This document shows, piece by piece, positions 1 to 8,085 of a stretch of DNA of 64,000 bases; position 1 is the first letter of the stretch; each line of letters opens with the position of its first letter. Under the pieces are notes generated by a model, which saw only the letters and a list, made by a program, of their open reading frames with translations, had not been told where the DNA came from and ran no database searches. A program made the position numbers and the translations under genes. This stretch comes from Ignavibacteriota bacterium (GTDB taxonomy: Bacteria; Bacteroidota; Ignavibacteria; Ignavibacteriales; Melioribacteraceae), in contig JADJGF010000001.1 in NCBI GenBank assembly GCA_016708125.1, positions 1 to 64,000 on the forward strand, given 5' to 3'.

Positions 1-834
1 GGTTTCTATTATAGTAGGTGTTTCAAAAATCTTAAAATATACTTTCAGATTTTTAATGTCATATACTATACTCCACTTAGTGCTGTAACCTTGTGCAACA
101 GATTTTAGAATATCAAATGAATAAGCAATATCATCACTAACTTTATTACTTGAATAATTCTCAATCATCTTGGAAGCTGTGCAAAAGTTATATAATGACC
201 TATCATAAGTGGTGTTTGCTTTTGTGACAAAAGATGTTATCGATTCCTCATAAGTGCTATTAGCCAACGCTGCCAAGGAAAGCTGCTCTCCAGCTTTTAC
301 TACCATTGTGCCGTTCAAAAATTCTATTACTGCAACGTTTCCTAGTCTATCGCAAATGAGAAAATGAAATAACGATATTTTATCAACAATTCTTAAAAAC
401 TTATCACTATTAATTACATCTTCAATTGTAGCGCAATTATCGAGTTGATATTGTATCCATTGACAAGCTTGTATTGATTGACGATTATCCTTTGCTGGAT
501 ACTTTGTTTTTGGTAATGACATATGTTCGACAACCAAACCGACTTCATTCATTCCTCCATATGGAAGGTCTCTCCCTACTTGATTAAATGTTATACTTCC
601 ATATTTTGAAATCCACTTAATTGGATTTTCAACTGAATCAACCAAAGCTACTTTTTCAATATTTCTTTGATTAGTAATTAATAGTCCAGTGCCGATATGC
701 CAATCAAGGTTTCTGCCAAATAGAAGACTTCTATCATTTTTTAAAACGAATGTCGTACAAGGATAAACCCAAGAATAATTGAACAGAAGTAGAATACATA
801 TAAGAATTAAAAGTAAATTATTTTTCTTTTTCAA
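1..834 (-). CDS. Secreted linear amide C-N hydrolase (choloylglycine hydrolase/penicillin V acylase family), C-terminus beyond window
   Basis: This open frame runs off the left edge; 278 codons are visible. It starts at a TTG (LKKKNN...) with GGAG seven bases upstream; no in-frame ATG exists nearby. Residues 1-25 form a signal peptide and are followed by Cys26 in PCTTFVL, then LLFGRNLDW (Arg41, Asn42, Asp44). This matches the Ntn-hydrolase layout of the family, where Cys becomes the N-terminal nucleophile after cleavage. Family members hydrolyse conjugated bile salts, penicillin V or N-acyl homoserine lactones; the substrate here cannot be told. It is the leftmost, incomplete cassette; its attC lies outside the window. 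Confidence 0.8.
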   Translation of the reverse strand, partial: MKKKNNLLLILICILLLFNYSWVYPCTTFVLKNDRSLLFGRNLDWHIGTGLLITNQRNIEKVALVDSVENPIKWISKYGSITFNQVGRDLPYGGMNEVGLVVEHMSLPKTKYPAKDNRQSIQACQWIQYQLDNCATIEDVINSDKFLRIVDKISLFHFLICDRLGNVAVIEFLNGTMVVKAGEQLSLAALANSTYEESITSFVTKANTTYDRSLYNFCTASKMIENYSSNKVSDDIAYSFDILKSVAQGYSTKWSIVYDIKNLKVYFKIFETPTIIET

Positions 835-858
835 TTTTAAACTCCGATTTTATTAAGC

Positions 859-1083
859 ATATAACGGCGGCGCAAATAACCCGTCCGCCAAAAACTACAA
901 TTTTATTTAATAACGAATGATTTATTTAAAGAGCAGTTTTTATTTTTCATCAGCAAAAACTGCGACTCACTTTTCTGAATTGTTCTACACTTTTACAAAA
1001 AAACTAAAATTAACTTTCCAACTTTCTGTTTACAAACCAAACCAGTATTGAGCGAAGCGGTCGGGTTGATTTGTTTGTTATAT
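859..1083 (-). repeat. attC1, type A1
   Basis: Core arms ATATAAC/GTTATAT. Outer arms AAATAACCC and GGGTTGATTT pair with one extrahelical G; the inner hairpin is GCAGTTTTT/AAAAACTGC. It closes the 195-aa lipoprotein cassette to its right. Confidence 0.93.
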
Positions 1084-1093
1084 AGCATTTATT

Positions 1094-1681
1094 TTATTTG
1101 TTTTGGTAAATACTATTTTGCCAACCATCACCACCACAATTTTCACATTTTTCTTCATGTTTTAAATATAAAGAAGTTGTATAGTTATGATTTTTCCCAG
1201 TTCCATCACAAGAATAACAAGTACTTTCTATATTTTCAATTAACCAATCTATATCAATTTTTGTTAAAGTATACTTTTCCATAATTAATACTTTTTCATG
1301 ATCCAAACCAGAAGTCATACTATTTGTTTTTACAATAACAATTGCTCTTGAATCACTCTGAATTTCAACATTATCAATTGAATTGTTTTCTGAAAATATT
1401 TTCATATTCTTTTTTAAACGATCATTTTCAATGTTTTTTAAAGTATCTGAAGCTTCTTTTATAAAAGTGGAATATAATTTTAAACGATTTTCTAACAAAA
1501 ATTTTTGCAGAATATTAATTGAACTTGTATCAATCCATGTAGAATATTTTAAATAAGATTTAACAGTTTTATCTGGAGTCGAAGTATCAATTTCTGGATA
1601 ATTGACAGAATTAATTTCTGAGTTTTCACTCTTGCATGAAAATATTATAATCATAAAAACGATTAGAATTATATTCTTCAT
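1094..1681 (-). CDS. Lipoprotein with C-terminal DnaJ-like CxxCxG zinc motifs
   Basis: 195 aa. Residues 1-17 are a signal sequence ending in the lipobox IIFSC, so it is probably an outer or inner membrane lipoprotein. The last 45 residues hold CYSCDGTGK and CENCGGDGW, two CxxCxG motifs like those of the DnaJ zinc-binding region. The middle is helical and unrecognised. It is the only gene of its cassette and begins 18 bp from the core site of attC2. Function unknown; the zinc motif suggests a structural or chaperone-like role only by analogy. Confidence 0.7.
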   Translation of the reverse strand: MKNIILIVFMIIIFSCKSENSEINSVNYPEIDTSTPDKTVKSYLKYSTWIDTSSINILQKFLLENRLKLYSTFIKEASDTLKNIENDRLKKNMKIFSENNSIDNVEIQSDSRAIVIVKTNSMTSGLDHEKVLIMEKYTLTKIDIDWLIENIESTCYSCDGTGKNHNYTTSLYLKHEEKCENCGGDGWQNSIYQNK

Positions 1682-1701
1682 ATATAATCTCCAAATATGC
1701 T

Positions 1702-1976
1702 ATATAACGGCGCACGCTGCTAAGCAGATTGGCTGCTTAATTCTGCTTGAGCAGTTGGTTATCCATAGCCTCTGGCGATGGATAGTTTACAACTGCTGTA
1801 AGGTTAGCTAAAGTATCAAAAATTTGAATGCGTAAAGACGTTAATTATTCAGCATCATATAAATTTTACAAAATATATTATTTAAGTGGAAACAAAATAG
1901 TGGATATTAAAAAACTTTCAACAAATAAATTTAGGCAAAAAGCATTAAAATTTTTTAGCAGCGTGCGCCGTTATCC
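1702..1976 (-). repeat. attC2, type D (275 bp, long perfect arms)
   Basis: The arms AACGGCGCACGCTGCTAA and TTAGCAGCGTGCGCCGTT are an 18-bp perfect inverted repeat with no extrahelical base, unlike type A. The loop holds a further hairpin ATCCAT/ATGGAT (1761-1783) that covaries with the second type D site (attC24). The cassette boundary is confirmed by the 11-bp core pair GTTATCCACAG (1970-1980) and CTGTGGATAAC (2633-2643). Confidence 0.75.
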
Positions 1977-2029
1977 ACAGGCTCAGACACGGTCAGTTAT
2001 TTGCCTAATCGTTATCTAAAAACCATAGG

Positions 2030-2604
2030 AGCAAAGCGATGTTAAATTCAATAGTCAAAAACGTTCCAATCATTTTTTATACGTCGGCTATTGACGTGTG
2101 GTTCATACTTATAATTTTGATTTTCAATTATTATCTCATTTTTACATTGGGGACAATAATAAATATGATTAGGGATGTTTCCTTTTTTTTGAATTTGCAA
2201 AATAGATTCCTTCGCCTCATTGTTGAAACAATTCGTACAAAGCCAATGAGTAGTTTGGGGAGATTGCACACTTTCCTCAAGGATATAGACAAAAGAACCG
2301 AAAGCTATATTATACAATACATATTTCTCCTTTGTGCGATTCCAATTTTTCATCTTCATAATCTTTTGTTCAAGTTTTGTTTTACTTTGAACAATATTGT
2401 CATAAGAAGATTGGAAGTCAGACATCTTAGATTGGAGAGTGAGAATGATATTATTTAATTCAACTTTAGCAGAAGAAACTTCGGCATCTGTTTTCAATGC
2501 AGAAATATTTTTTATAATGGATAAAGCTCCATTTATGGAGGTAATAAATAAGGTTAAATCCATAATCAAATTCCTATATGATTTTTATATAACATCGCTT
2601 TGCT
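2030..2604. repeat. Internal inverted repeat flanking the cassette gene
   Basis: AGCAAAGCGATGTTA at 2030-2044 is perfectly repeated in inverse at 2590-2604 (TAACATCGCTTTGCT), bracketing the zinc-ribbon gene. The other type D cassette has the same element around its genes (21871-21882 and 22213-22224). It lies inside the cassette, separate from the attC core sites. Confidence 0.7.
2048..2569 (-). CDS. Coiled-coil protein with C-terminal zinc ribbon
   Basis: 173 aa, or 171 from the second Met (MDLTLF). Residues 1-20 are hydrophobic, about 20-75 form a long helix/coiled coil, and 105-145 carry CTNCFN and CPQCKN, a four-cysteine zinc ribbon. The same architecture (MDL..., coiled coil, Cys4 ribbon) is common in short hypothetical proteins of phages and integrative elements, but no function is established. 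It is the sole minus-strand gene of the type D cassette. Confidence 0.6.
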   Translation of the reverse strand: MIMDLTLFITSINGALSIIKNISALKTDAEVSSAKVELNNIILTLQSKMSDFQSSYDNIVQSKTKLEQKIMKMKNWNRTKEKYVLYNIAFGSFVYILEESVQSPQTTHWLCTNCFNNEAKESILQIQKKGNIPNHIYYCPQCKNEIIIENQNYKYEPHVNSRRIKNDWNVFDY

Positions 2605-2636
2605 TGCCAATGCGTAACGATAACGGCAGAGGCTGT

Positions 2637-2860
2637 GGATAACGGCGTGGCAAATAACTTGCCGCCCAATACTAAAATTTTATTTAATAACGAATGATAA
2701 ATTTACCAAAAGCAGTTTTTAATTTTAATCAGTAAAAACTGCGACTCACTTTTCTGAACATTGTTCCACTTTAACAAAAAACTAAAATAAAACTTCCAAA
2801 CTTATTTTTTACAATTTCCTCCAAACCAGAACGGCGGTCAAGTTGATTTGTTTGTTATGT
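2637..2860 (-). repeat. attC3, type A1 variant
   Basis: Core GGATAAC/GTTATGT. Outer arms read AAATAACTTGCCGCC and GGCGGTCAAGTTGATTT, so both arms changed together (CCC to CTT, GGG to AAG) and pairing is kept. Confidence 0.92.
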
Positions 2861-2861
2861 G

Positions 2862-3173
2862 TTAATTACTTTTAATTTGATTAACTAAGTTTTCTTTGTC
2901 CAATAATTTATGACCTTCAAACACAGTCAAAATATCAATCGAATTTTTCTTAATTAAATAAACTATTCTATAATTTTTATGTAATATTTCTCTTATTTGA
3001 CTTATAGATAATTCTGGGACTATTCTTCCTTTTTCTGGAAATTCTATTAAGTCTTCAACAAGTGAAATTAGTTTGTCAGTTAATTTAATTGCAGCATTAG
3101 GATTATCTTGAGAAATGAAATCTTCAATTTCTTGAAGATTAAGAAGTGATTCTTTTGTCCAATTAATTTTCAT
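2862..3173 (-). CDS. RelE/ParE-family toxin (copy 1)
   Basis: 103 aa, the usual size of ParE/RelE-type toxins. It has the N-terminal W-T-KESL...L.EI.DFIS.DNP.AA start, GRIVPEL in the middle and REILHKNYRIVYLI, the typical Arg/Tyr-bearing strand. Members are mRNA interferases or gyrase inhibitors; which one cannot be decided here. It lies 2 bp downstream of its antitoxin in the same cassette. A diverged copy (about 97% identical) is at 8905-9216. Confidence 0.85.
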   Translation of the reverse strand: MKINWTKESLLNLQEIEDFISQDNPNAAIKLTDKLISLVEDLIEFPEKGRIVPELSISQIREILHKNYRIVYLIKKNSIDILTVFEGHKLLDKENLVNQIKSN

Positions 3174-3175
3174 TT

Positions 3176-3460
3176 TTATTTTATAACTCTGTGTTTTTTC
3201 AATTCAGTTCTTAATTGAGAAGTAGATAAAACTTCTCCATTTTCTGAATTTGCTAGTCCTCTTGAAATTGAATCAATAAATAGTTTTGTTTCTCTGAGTT
3301 CATCAAATTCTTTTGGTGAAACTAAAACTCCAGCTGGTTTTCCATTTTGCGTAATAATTAAAGAATTTTTACGAATTTGTAGATCCTTTAAATACTTCGC
3401 CAAACTAGACTTAAATTGTCCTACTGGAATTATGTCAGTTGAAACTGATATATTTCTCAT
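3176..3460 (-). CDS. Phd/YefM-family antitoxin (copy 1)
   Basis: 94 aa. The start VSTDIIPVGQFKSSLAKYL and ITQNGKPAGVLVSPKEFDEL are the classic Phd/YefM DNA-binding fold (VTISEAR... then NGKP.AVLvs.eeye). The C-terminal third should wrap the toxin. It precedes the toxin, giving the usual antitoxin-first operon that autoregulates its own promoter. A copy is at 9219-9503. Confidence 0.87.
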   Translation of the reverse strand: MRNISVSTDIIPVGQFKSSLAKYLKDLQIRKNSLIITQNGKPAGVLVSPKEFDELRETKLFIDSISRGLANSENGEVLSTSQLRTELKKHRVIK

Positions 3461-3536
3461 TTTATGCCTTTCTATTTGCCTAAATTTTAACTCTAATTTA
3501 ATGCTAAATTACGACTTAAACAATAACATTTTTAAC

Positions 3537-3757
3537 ACATAACGGCGGCGCAAATAACCCGCTGCCCAAAACGACAATTTTATTTAATAACGAATGTTTT
3601 ATTTAAAGAGCAAAGTTTAATTTTTCTTTAGCAAACTTTGCGACTCACTTTTCTAAATTGTACTTTACTTTAACAAAAAACTTAAAATTACTTTCTAACT
3701 TTTATTTTGCACAAAACCCAAGCCGGAACGGCGGTCGGGTTGATTTGCTGGTTATAT
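3537..3757 (-). repeat. attC4, type A2
   Basis: Core ACATAAC/GTTATAT; inner hairpin GCAAAGTTT/AAACTTTGC. It belongs to a cassette whose genes point the other way (plus strand). Confidence 0.92.
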
Positions 3758-3772
3758 TGCTATTTTTTAATA

Positions 3773-3820
3773 TTGACTTTAGCATAATTATGATATATTT
3801 TTGATACATATTTTTTGGAG
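3773..3820 (+). promoter_or_regulatory. Bacteroidetes-like promoter and RBS for the plus-strand toxin-antitoxin cassette
   Basis: TTG at 3773-3775, then 20 bp, then TATTTTTG at 3796-3803, which fits the Bacteroidetes -33 TTG / -7 TAnnTTTG pattern. GGAG at 3817-3820 lies five bases before the ATG at 3826. An own promoter is expected because the gene opposes array transcription. Confidence 0.5.
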
Positions 3821-3825
3821 TAAAT

Positions 3826-4098
3826 ATGCCAATAATTAAACCAATTTCTGATTTGCGAAACAAATCAAATGAGATTTCTGAATTAGCTCATAATTCTAAC
3901 GAACCAATTTACATAACGAAAAATGGTGAAGGTGATTTGGTTGTTATGTCAATAAATCATTATTCAAATATGCAACTTAAACTTAATCTTCTTTCTAAAC
4001 TTTCTGTAGCCCAAAATCAAAAAGCTAATGGAGATTCTGGAACTTCACTTAAACAAGTTATGATTAATATTCGGAAATCAATTAATGTCGGGAAATAA
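3826..4098 (+). CDS. Phd/YefM-family antitoxin, plus strand
   Basis: 90 aa. IIKPISDLRNKSNEISELA and IYITKNGEGDLVVMSINHY are the YefM/Phd signature. It overlaps the following toxin gene by 14 bp (4085-4098), which suggests translational coupling. It lies in a cassette inserted against the direction of the rest of the array. Confidence 0.87.
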   Translation: MPIIKPISDLRNKSNEISELAHNSNEPIYITKNGEGDLVVMSINHYSNMQLKLNLLSKLSVAQNQKANGDSGTSLKQVMINIRKSINVGK

Positions 4099-4393
4099 TT
4101 ACCAAATTAAACTTCTGAAAATTGCAGAAGAAGATTTCACAGAAATTGTTTCTTATATTGCAGTCGATAATTTCAATGCTGCAAATTCACTTGCTGACAA
4201 AATTGAAAAGAACTTAGAATTATTATCAGAAAATCCAAACTTAGGAAGAATTCCAAGAGATGAAGAAATTCGAAATCTTGGATATAGATATTTAATTGTT
4301 CAAAATTATCTTATTTTTTACACTATTGAAGAAAGAACAATATTAGTACATAGAATTCTACATAGTGCAAGAAATTATAAATCACTTCTTTAA
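4085..4393 (+). CDS. RelE/ParE-family toxin, plus strand
   Basis: 102 aa. The pattern Y-Q-I-KLLKIAEEDF.EIV.YIA, LGRIPRDEE and GYRYLIVQNYLIFYTI plus the late RILHSARNYKSLL matches RelE/ParE toxins (a conserved Arg-H-R...R-Y end). The antitoxin gene precedes and overlaps it. Molecular target not deducible. Confidence 0.87.
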   Translation: MSGNNYQIKLLKIAEEDFTEIVSYIAVDNFNAANSLADKIEKNLELLSENPNLGRIPRDEEIRNLGYRYLIVQNYLIFYTIEERTILVHRILHSARNYKSLL

Positions 4394-4403
4394 TTTCTTA
4401 GCA

Positions 4404-4628
4404 ATATAACGGCGTGGCAAATAACCCGTCCGCCCAAAACTACAATTTTATTAAATAACGAATGGTTTATTTTACAAAGCAGTTTTTATTTTGCTTTTAA
4501 CAAAAACTGCGACTTACTTTTCTAAATTGCACTTCATTTTAACAAAATACTAAAATATACTTTCACACTTTCTGTTTACAAACCAAACCCAATTGAGCGA
4601 AGCGGTCGGGTTGATTTGTTTGTTAGGC
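4404..4628 (-). repeat. attC5, type A1
   Basis: Core ATATAAC/GTTAGGC. It closes the two-gene caspase cassette. Confidence 0.93.
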
Positions 4629-4639
4629 TACATAATAAT

Positions 4640-5356
4640 TTAAAAATATTTACTTTTACGCAAAGATGGATTAATACTCAAGATTAATTCTTGACTAGAC
4701 AAACATCTTGGTAGTATTGCATCCGGAGTTTGATTAGGTTGTTCTTTCTTTGTCAAAATTTTTGCCACCTCATGTGCTTTTCCAACTGACATAAAATCTG
4801 TATCTATTGATCTTGCTGCTTTAAGTAAATTCTTTGAATAAACTCCACCTTCTGAAGTGTCGTTTGCAGTTTCTCCAACAGAACAAGCATATAGACTTAT
4901 TTGTTGTTGTATAGCTTCCATTATTCGCTTTTCATATAATTGTCTAATTTCAGAACTAATATGAGCTGACTTATAAAGGACTCTGTCATAACTTTCAGAA
5001 AATTCAGTTAATGAATAAGCTCTGCAACAATCATAAATAGTAATTTGGCGTGTTGAAATATTTTTTAATTCAGATTCATAAATAGTTTCATTTTTTTCAT
5101 TAATTTCTAAAATTGTCTCTCTTTCTTGACCAGCATGCCCACTAAATATTACAATAATAAAATCAAGGTAACTATTTTTAAGATTCTTAATTTCATCTTG
5201 TAAATCACTTTTTTTAGGGTTCATTTTAGAAATAATTTCATTTTCATACCAATTCCCACCTATTTCGCTCATAAAAAAAGACTGATAATTTAAAAAGTCC
5301 TTTTGAACTCCAGGCAATCCGTTATTATTACCAATAAGTAAAATTTTCTTTTTCAT
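4640..5356 (-). CDS. Caspase-like (C14 family) cysteine protease
   Basis: 238 aa. The N-terminus KKKILLIGNNNGLPGVQKD resembles the first strand and loop of caspase/metacaspase folds. The catalytic dyad is visible as His74 in FSGHAG and Cys111 in IYDCCRA (D-x-C-R). A second conserved stretch, YACSVGETAND...GGVYSKNLL (about 155-176), matches the region that shapes the substrate pocket. Bacterial C14 proteases act as self-destructive effectors in several phage-defence systems; this role is an inference here. It lies 10 bp downstream of a small membrane protein in the same cassette. Confidence 0.8.
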   Translation of the reverse strand: MKKKILLIGNNNGLPGVQKDFLNYQSFFMSEIGGNWYENEIISKMNPKKSDLQDEIKNLKNSYLDFIIVIFSGHAGQERETILEINEKNETIYESELKNISTRQITIYDCCRAYSLTEFSESYDRVLYKSAHISSEIRQLYEKRIMEAIQQQISLYACSVGETANDTSEGGVYSKNLLKAARSIDTDFMSVGKAHEVAKILTKKEQPNQTPDAILPRCLSSQELILSINPSLRKSKYF

Positions 5357-5366
5357 ATTTCTCCTT

Positions 5367-5798
5367 TCATTTTAAATAATAATTTATGAATTCTCTAAAC
5401 TTTTCATCATAACTATCAATATTTTCATAAGATGTTTCTGGATTCTGCCAATAATCTTTATGAATTCTGATCCAATCTTTAATTGCAATATAATTTTCAA
5501 TTTTCTTTTTATCGTATTTATAGAATGCCGAAACACGGGATAGAAAATTGAACAATAAAATGCAGTAAGCATCATATCGAAGATATTCTTCCTTATTAGA
5601 ATTTTTATTAGGAATCCATGTCGTAGTAAAAGTTAAACTTTCTAAGTAAGGATATTGAATTGATATTTTGATTATTGCATCTAGTTGATCATCAATATGT
5701 CTTTTCTTATTGTCGTTACTCAATAATAAAGTTACTAAAGCTGAAGTTAAAGCAGATATTAAAGTTGCAATCGCAGCGGATGTAATTGTAAATTCCAT
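5367..5798 (-). CDS. Single-pass membrane protein paired with the caspase-like protease
   Basis: 143 aa from the ATG at 5798 (MEFTITSAAIATLISALTS...), preceded by GAGAG; an upstream start at 5861 would add 21 residues of poor composition. Residues 5-27 form one Ala/Leu-rich membrane helix; the rest is a soluble helical domain with a C-terminal acidic tail. No family recognised. Being upstream of the protease in the same cassette, it could be its sensor, anchor or substrate. Confidence 0.65.
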   Translation of the reverse strand: MEFTITSAAIATLISALTSALVTLLLSNDNKKRHIDDQLDAIIKISIQYPYLESLTFTTTWIPNKNSNKEEYLRYDAYCILLFNFLSRVSAFYKYDKKKIENYIAIKDWIRIHKDYWQNPETSYENIDSYDEKFREFINYYLK

Positions 5799-5868
5799 GT
5801 AACTCTCACATAAATTTGGATAATTAAAGAATTTTATTATAAGAATATATTTTATTATCATTCTTGTA

Positions 5869-6093
5869 GCCTAACGGCGTGGCAAATAACCCGTCCGCCA
5901 AAAACAACAATTTTATTAAATTACGAATGATTTATTATAAAGAGCAGTTTTTAATTTTCATTTACAAAAACTGCGACTTACTTTTCTGAATTGCACTACA
6001 CTTTAACAAATTACTAAAATGAACTTTCAAACTTTTTATTTACAAACCAAACCAGAATAGAGCGAAGCGGTCGGGTTGATTTGCTTGTTATAC
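5869..6093 (-). repeat. attC6, type A1
   Basis: Core GCCTAAC/GTTATAC. It closes gene-less cassette copy NC1. Confidence 0.93.
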
Positions 6094-6437
6094 ACTTTTA
6101 TACAAATTTTTTGTTTTAACTTTTTTTAGAAAATTTATTTAACAGATTTTTTTTAATCTTTTACGAAATATTAATTTATTTGAAAATTTTAACAGCTCTA
6201 AATTTTAAATACATTTTTTGAGTGAAAAACTTGAACAGCAATTTTACGTTTTGAAAAATGTAAAACTTAGAAAAATGTTTAGCAAAAATATTCAAAAGAA
6301 CGAAAACTAATTTTTAGAAATATTTTACGAATTTATATTTTTGCAAAAAACTAAAATATGATTTTACAAAAGTTTGAAAACATAAAATTTTACAAAACTT
6401 TAAAGATAATTTTAAATAATTTTCAAACCGTGTATAA
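6088..6437 (-). mobile_element. Gene-less cassette body, family NC, copy 1
   Basis: About 350 bp between attC6 and attC7 with arms GTTATACAC/GTGTATAAC and no reading frame of 60 codons on either strand. Conserved blocks include AAGAACGAAAACTAA and TTTTACAAAAGTTTGAAAAC. It appears identical to copy 7 (28489-28838), although the two have different attC sites. Confidence 0.85.
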
Positions 6438-6655
6438 CGGCGGCGCAAATAACCCGTCCGCCAAAAACATTTAATTTTATTAATAACGAATTTAGAATTT
6501 TACAAAACAATGTTTAACTTTTTTCACAAACATTGTTTTGAAAACTTTATGAATTGTACTTCACTTTAGCATAAAGCTAAAATTGACTTTCAAAATTTCT
6601 ATTTACAAACCAAACCCAAACGAGCGAAGCGGTCGGGTTGATTTGCGTGTTATAC
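6432..6655 (-). repeat. attC7, type A3
   Basis: Core GTATAAC/GTTATAC; inner hairpin CAATGTTTAAC/ACAAACATTG. Same sequence as attC42 and attC51, all three attached to sister NC copies. Confidence 0.93.
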
Positions 6656-7001
6656 ACTTTTATACAAATTTTTTGTTTTAACTTTTTTAGAATATTTATT
6701 TAACAGATTTTTCTTAAATCATTTTGAAAACATTTATTTATTGAAATATTTTAACAGTTCTAAATTTTAAATACATTTTTGAATTGAAATACATGAACAG
6801 TAATTTTAAGTTTTAGAAAAATGTAAAACTTAGAAAAATGTTTAACAAAAATATTTAAAAGAACGAAAACCTAAATTTTGGAAGAAATAACTTTTTAAAT
6901 ACTTTACAACAAAATTAAAATTTGATTTTACAAAAGTTTGAAAACATAAATTTTTACAAAACCCAAAAGACAATTTTAAACTGATTTTAAGCCGTGTATA
7001 A
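6650..7001 (-). mobile_element. Gene-less cassette body, family NC, copy 2
   Basis: Member of a subgroup with copies 10 and 12, which share its variants (TTTTAAGCCGTGTATAAC end) and its attC. No gene visible. Confidence 0.85.
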
Positions 7002-7221
7002 CGGCGGCGCAAATAACCCGTCCGCCCATAACAACAATTTTATTAAATATCGATTGATTTATTTTAAAGAGCAGTTTTTAATTTAGTTTTACAAAAAACT
7101 GCGACTAACTTTTCTAAATTGCACTTCACTTTTACAAAAAACTAAAATTGACTTCTAAACTTTCTGTTTACAAACCAAACTGGAATTGAGCGAAGCGGTC
7201 GGGTTGATTTGTTTGTTATAT
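6996..7221 (-). repeat. attC8, type A1
   Basis: Core GTATAAC/GTTATAT. It closes the BrnT/BrnA cassette. Confidence 0.93.
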
Positions 7222-7233
7222 GGCATTTTTATA

Positions 7234-7512
7234 TTAAGCAGAATTTCTTAATTCAAAATCTATTTTTTCTTTTAAGATTATTTTTATTAAAGATTGATAT
7301 GGTACATCTCTTTTATTTGCAATTATTTTTAAGTCATTTAATAAAAATTCTGGTAGTCTTAATGAAATTGTTCTTGTGGATGGTTTAAGATTTGGAAAAG
7401 ATGTCGATTTGGATTTCTCCCAATTAATATATTCTGTAGAGTCATTTTTTGACCAAAACTCTCTTTCTTCTTCTTCTGTTTTAAATTTTGGAATATTTTT
7501 TAATTTCTTCAT
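7234..7512 (-). CDS. brnA: BrnA-type antitoxin
   Basis: 92 aa. The central EEEREFWSKNDSTEYINW is the hallmark of BrnA antitoxins (EFW..hDs.dY.dW), followed by STRTISLRLPEFLLNDLKIIA, a ribbon-helix-helix strand and helix that binds DNA. It overlaps the end of the toxin gene by 32 bp, the usual toxin-first order of BrnTA. It is expected to repress its own operon. Confidence 0.85.
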   Translation of the reverse strand: MKKLKNIPKFKTEEEEREFWSKNDSTEYINWEKSKSTSFPNLKPSTRTISLRLPEFLLNDLKIIANKRDVPYQSLIKIILKEKIDFELRNSA

Positions 7513-7798
7513 TGTATTTTCTTTTCTCTTTTTTATTCATATCTCTTGCTGAAATTATTCTAATTAAGTTTTTTCTTATTGTAAAAACAGTAAATATTTT
7601 TCTATCTGAATCTGTTCTTCCTAAAGCGAACCAACGATTTTCTTTTTCTGAATGATTAACATCATCTGCAACAATTAATGGTTCATTGAAAAATATTTGT
7701 TCACATTCAATATGTAAAACTTGATGTTTTAACCAATTTTTCTCAATGTTTCCATTATCCCATTGAAATCCTTCAATATTATCAAAAGTATTTTTCAT
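7481..7798 (-). CDS. brnT: BrnT-type ribonuclease toxin
   Basis: 105 aa. FQWDNGNIEKNWLKHQVLHIECEQIFFN and ENRWFALGRTDSDRKIFTVFTIRKNLIRIISARDMNKKEKRKY carry the BrnT signature (WD..K...N..KH.v...ea..iF, then IRiISAR...ke...Y). BrnT has a RelE-like fold and stops translation by RNA cleavage. It is the first gene of its cassette. Confidence 0.88.
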   Translation of the reverse strand: MKNTFDNIEGFQWDNGNIEKNWLKHQVLHIECEQIFFNEPLIVADDVNHSEKENRWFALGRTDSDRKIFTVFTIRKNLIRIISARDMNKKEKRKYNEEIKKYSKI

Positions 7799-7855
7799 AC
7801 AGCTGTATATTATAAAAACATACTTAATTTTGCAATACCAATTTTCTTATTTGCC

Positions 7856-8081
7856 ATATAACGACGTTGCGCTTAACCCGCCGCCCATAACAAGGAAGCC
7901 GAGTAAAACACAACTGATAAATATTTAACAGCCGTTGCGTAAATTGCGTCAGCAACGCAAACGGCTGTAAGTTAATTAATTAGAACGAACACTTAGAACA
8001 AAATGCTTAACAAAAACCAAACGCCAATAATTACAAATTCGCCGAACTAAAACGGCGGTCGGGTTGAGGCGCTGGTTAGGT
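7856..8081 (-). repeat. attC9, type B
   Basis: Core ATATAAC/GTTAGGT. Arms TTGCGCTTAACCCGCCGCCC and GGCGGTCGGGTTGAGGCGC; the inner hairpin GCCGTTGCGT/ACGCAAACGGC is unrelated in sequence to the type A hairpins. Confidence 0.92.
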
Positions 8082-8085
8082 GGTT

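Noticed and set aside
1828..2019. A 63-codon plus-strand frame inside the type D attC loop, also at 21669-21869
   Set aside because: The two copies are very similar, but the base differences I could read nearly all change the amino acid, which argues against protein selection; the frame also runs through the attC arm.
2039..2458. Plus-strand 139-codon frame with an AGGAG site
   Set aside because: It is antisense to the zinc-ribbon gene, whose Cys motifs and length are convincing; the ribosome-like site is part of the internal inverted repeat.
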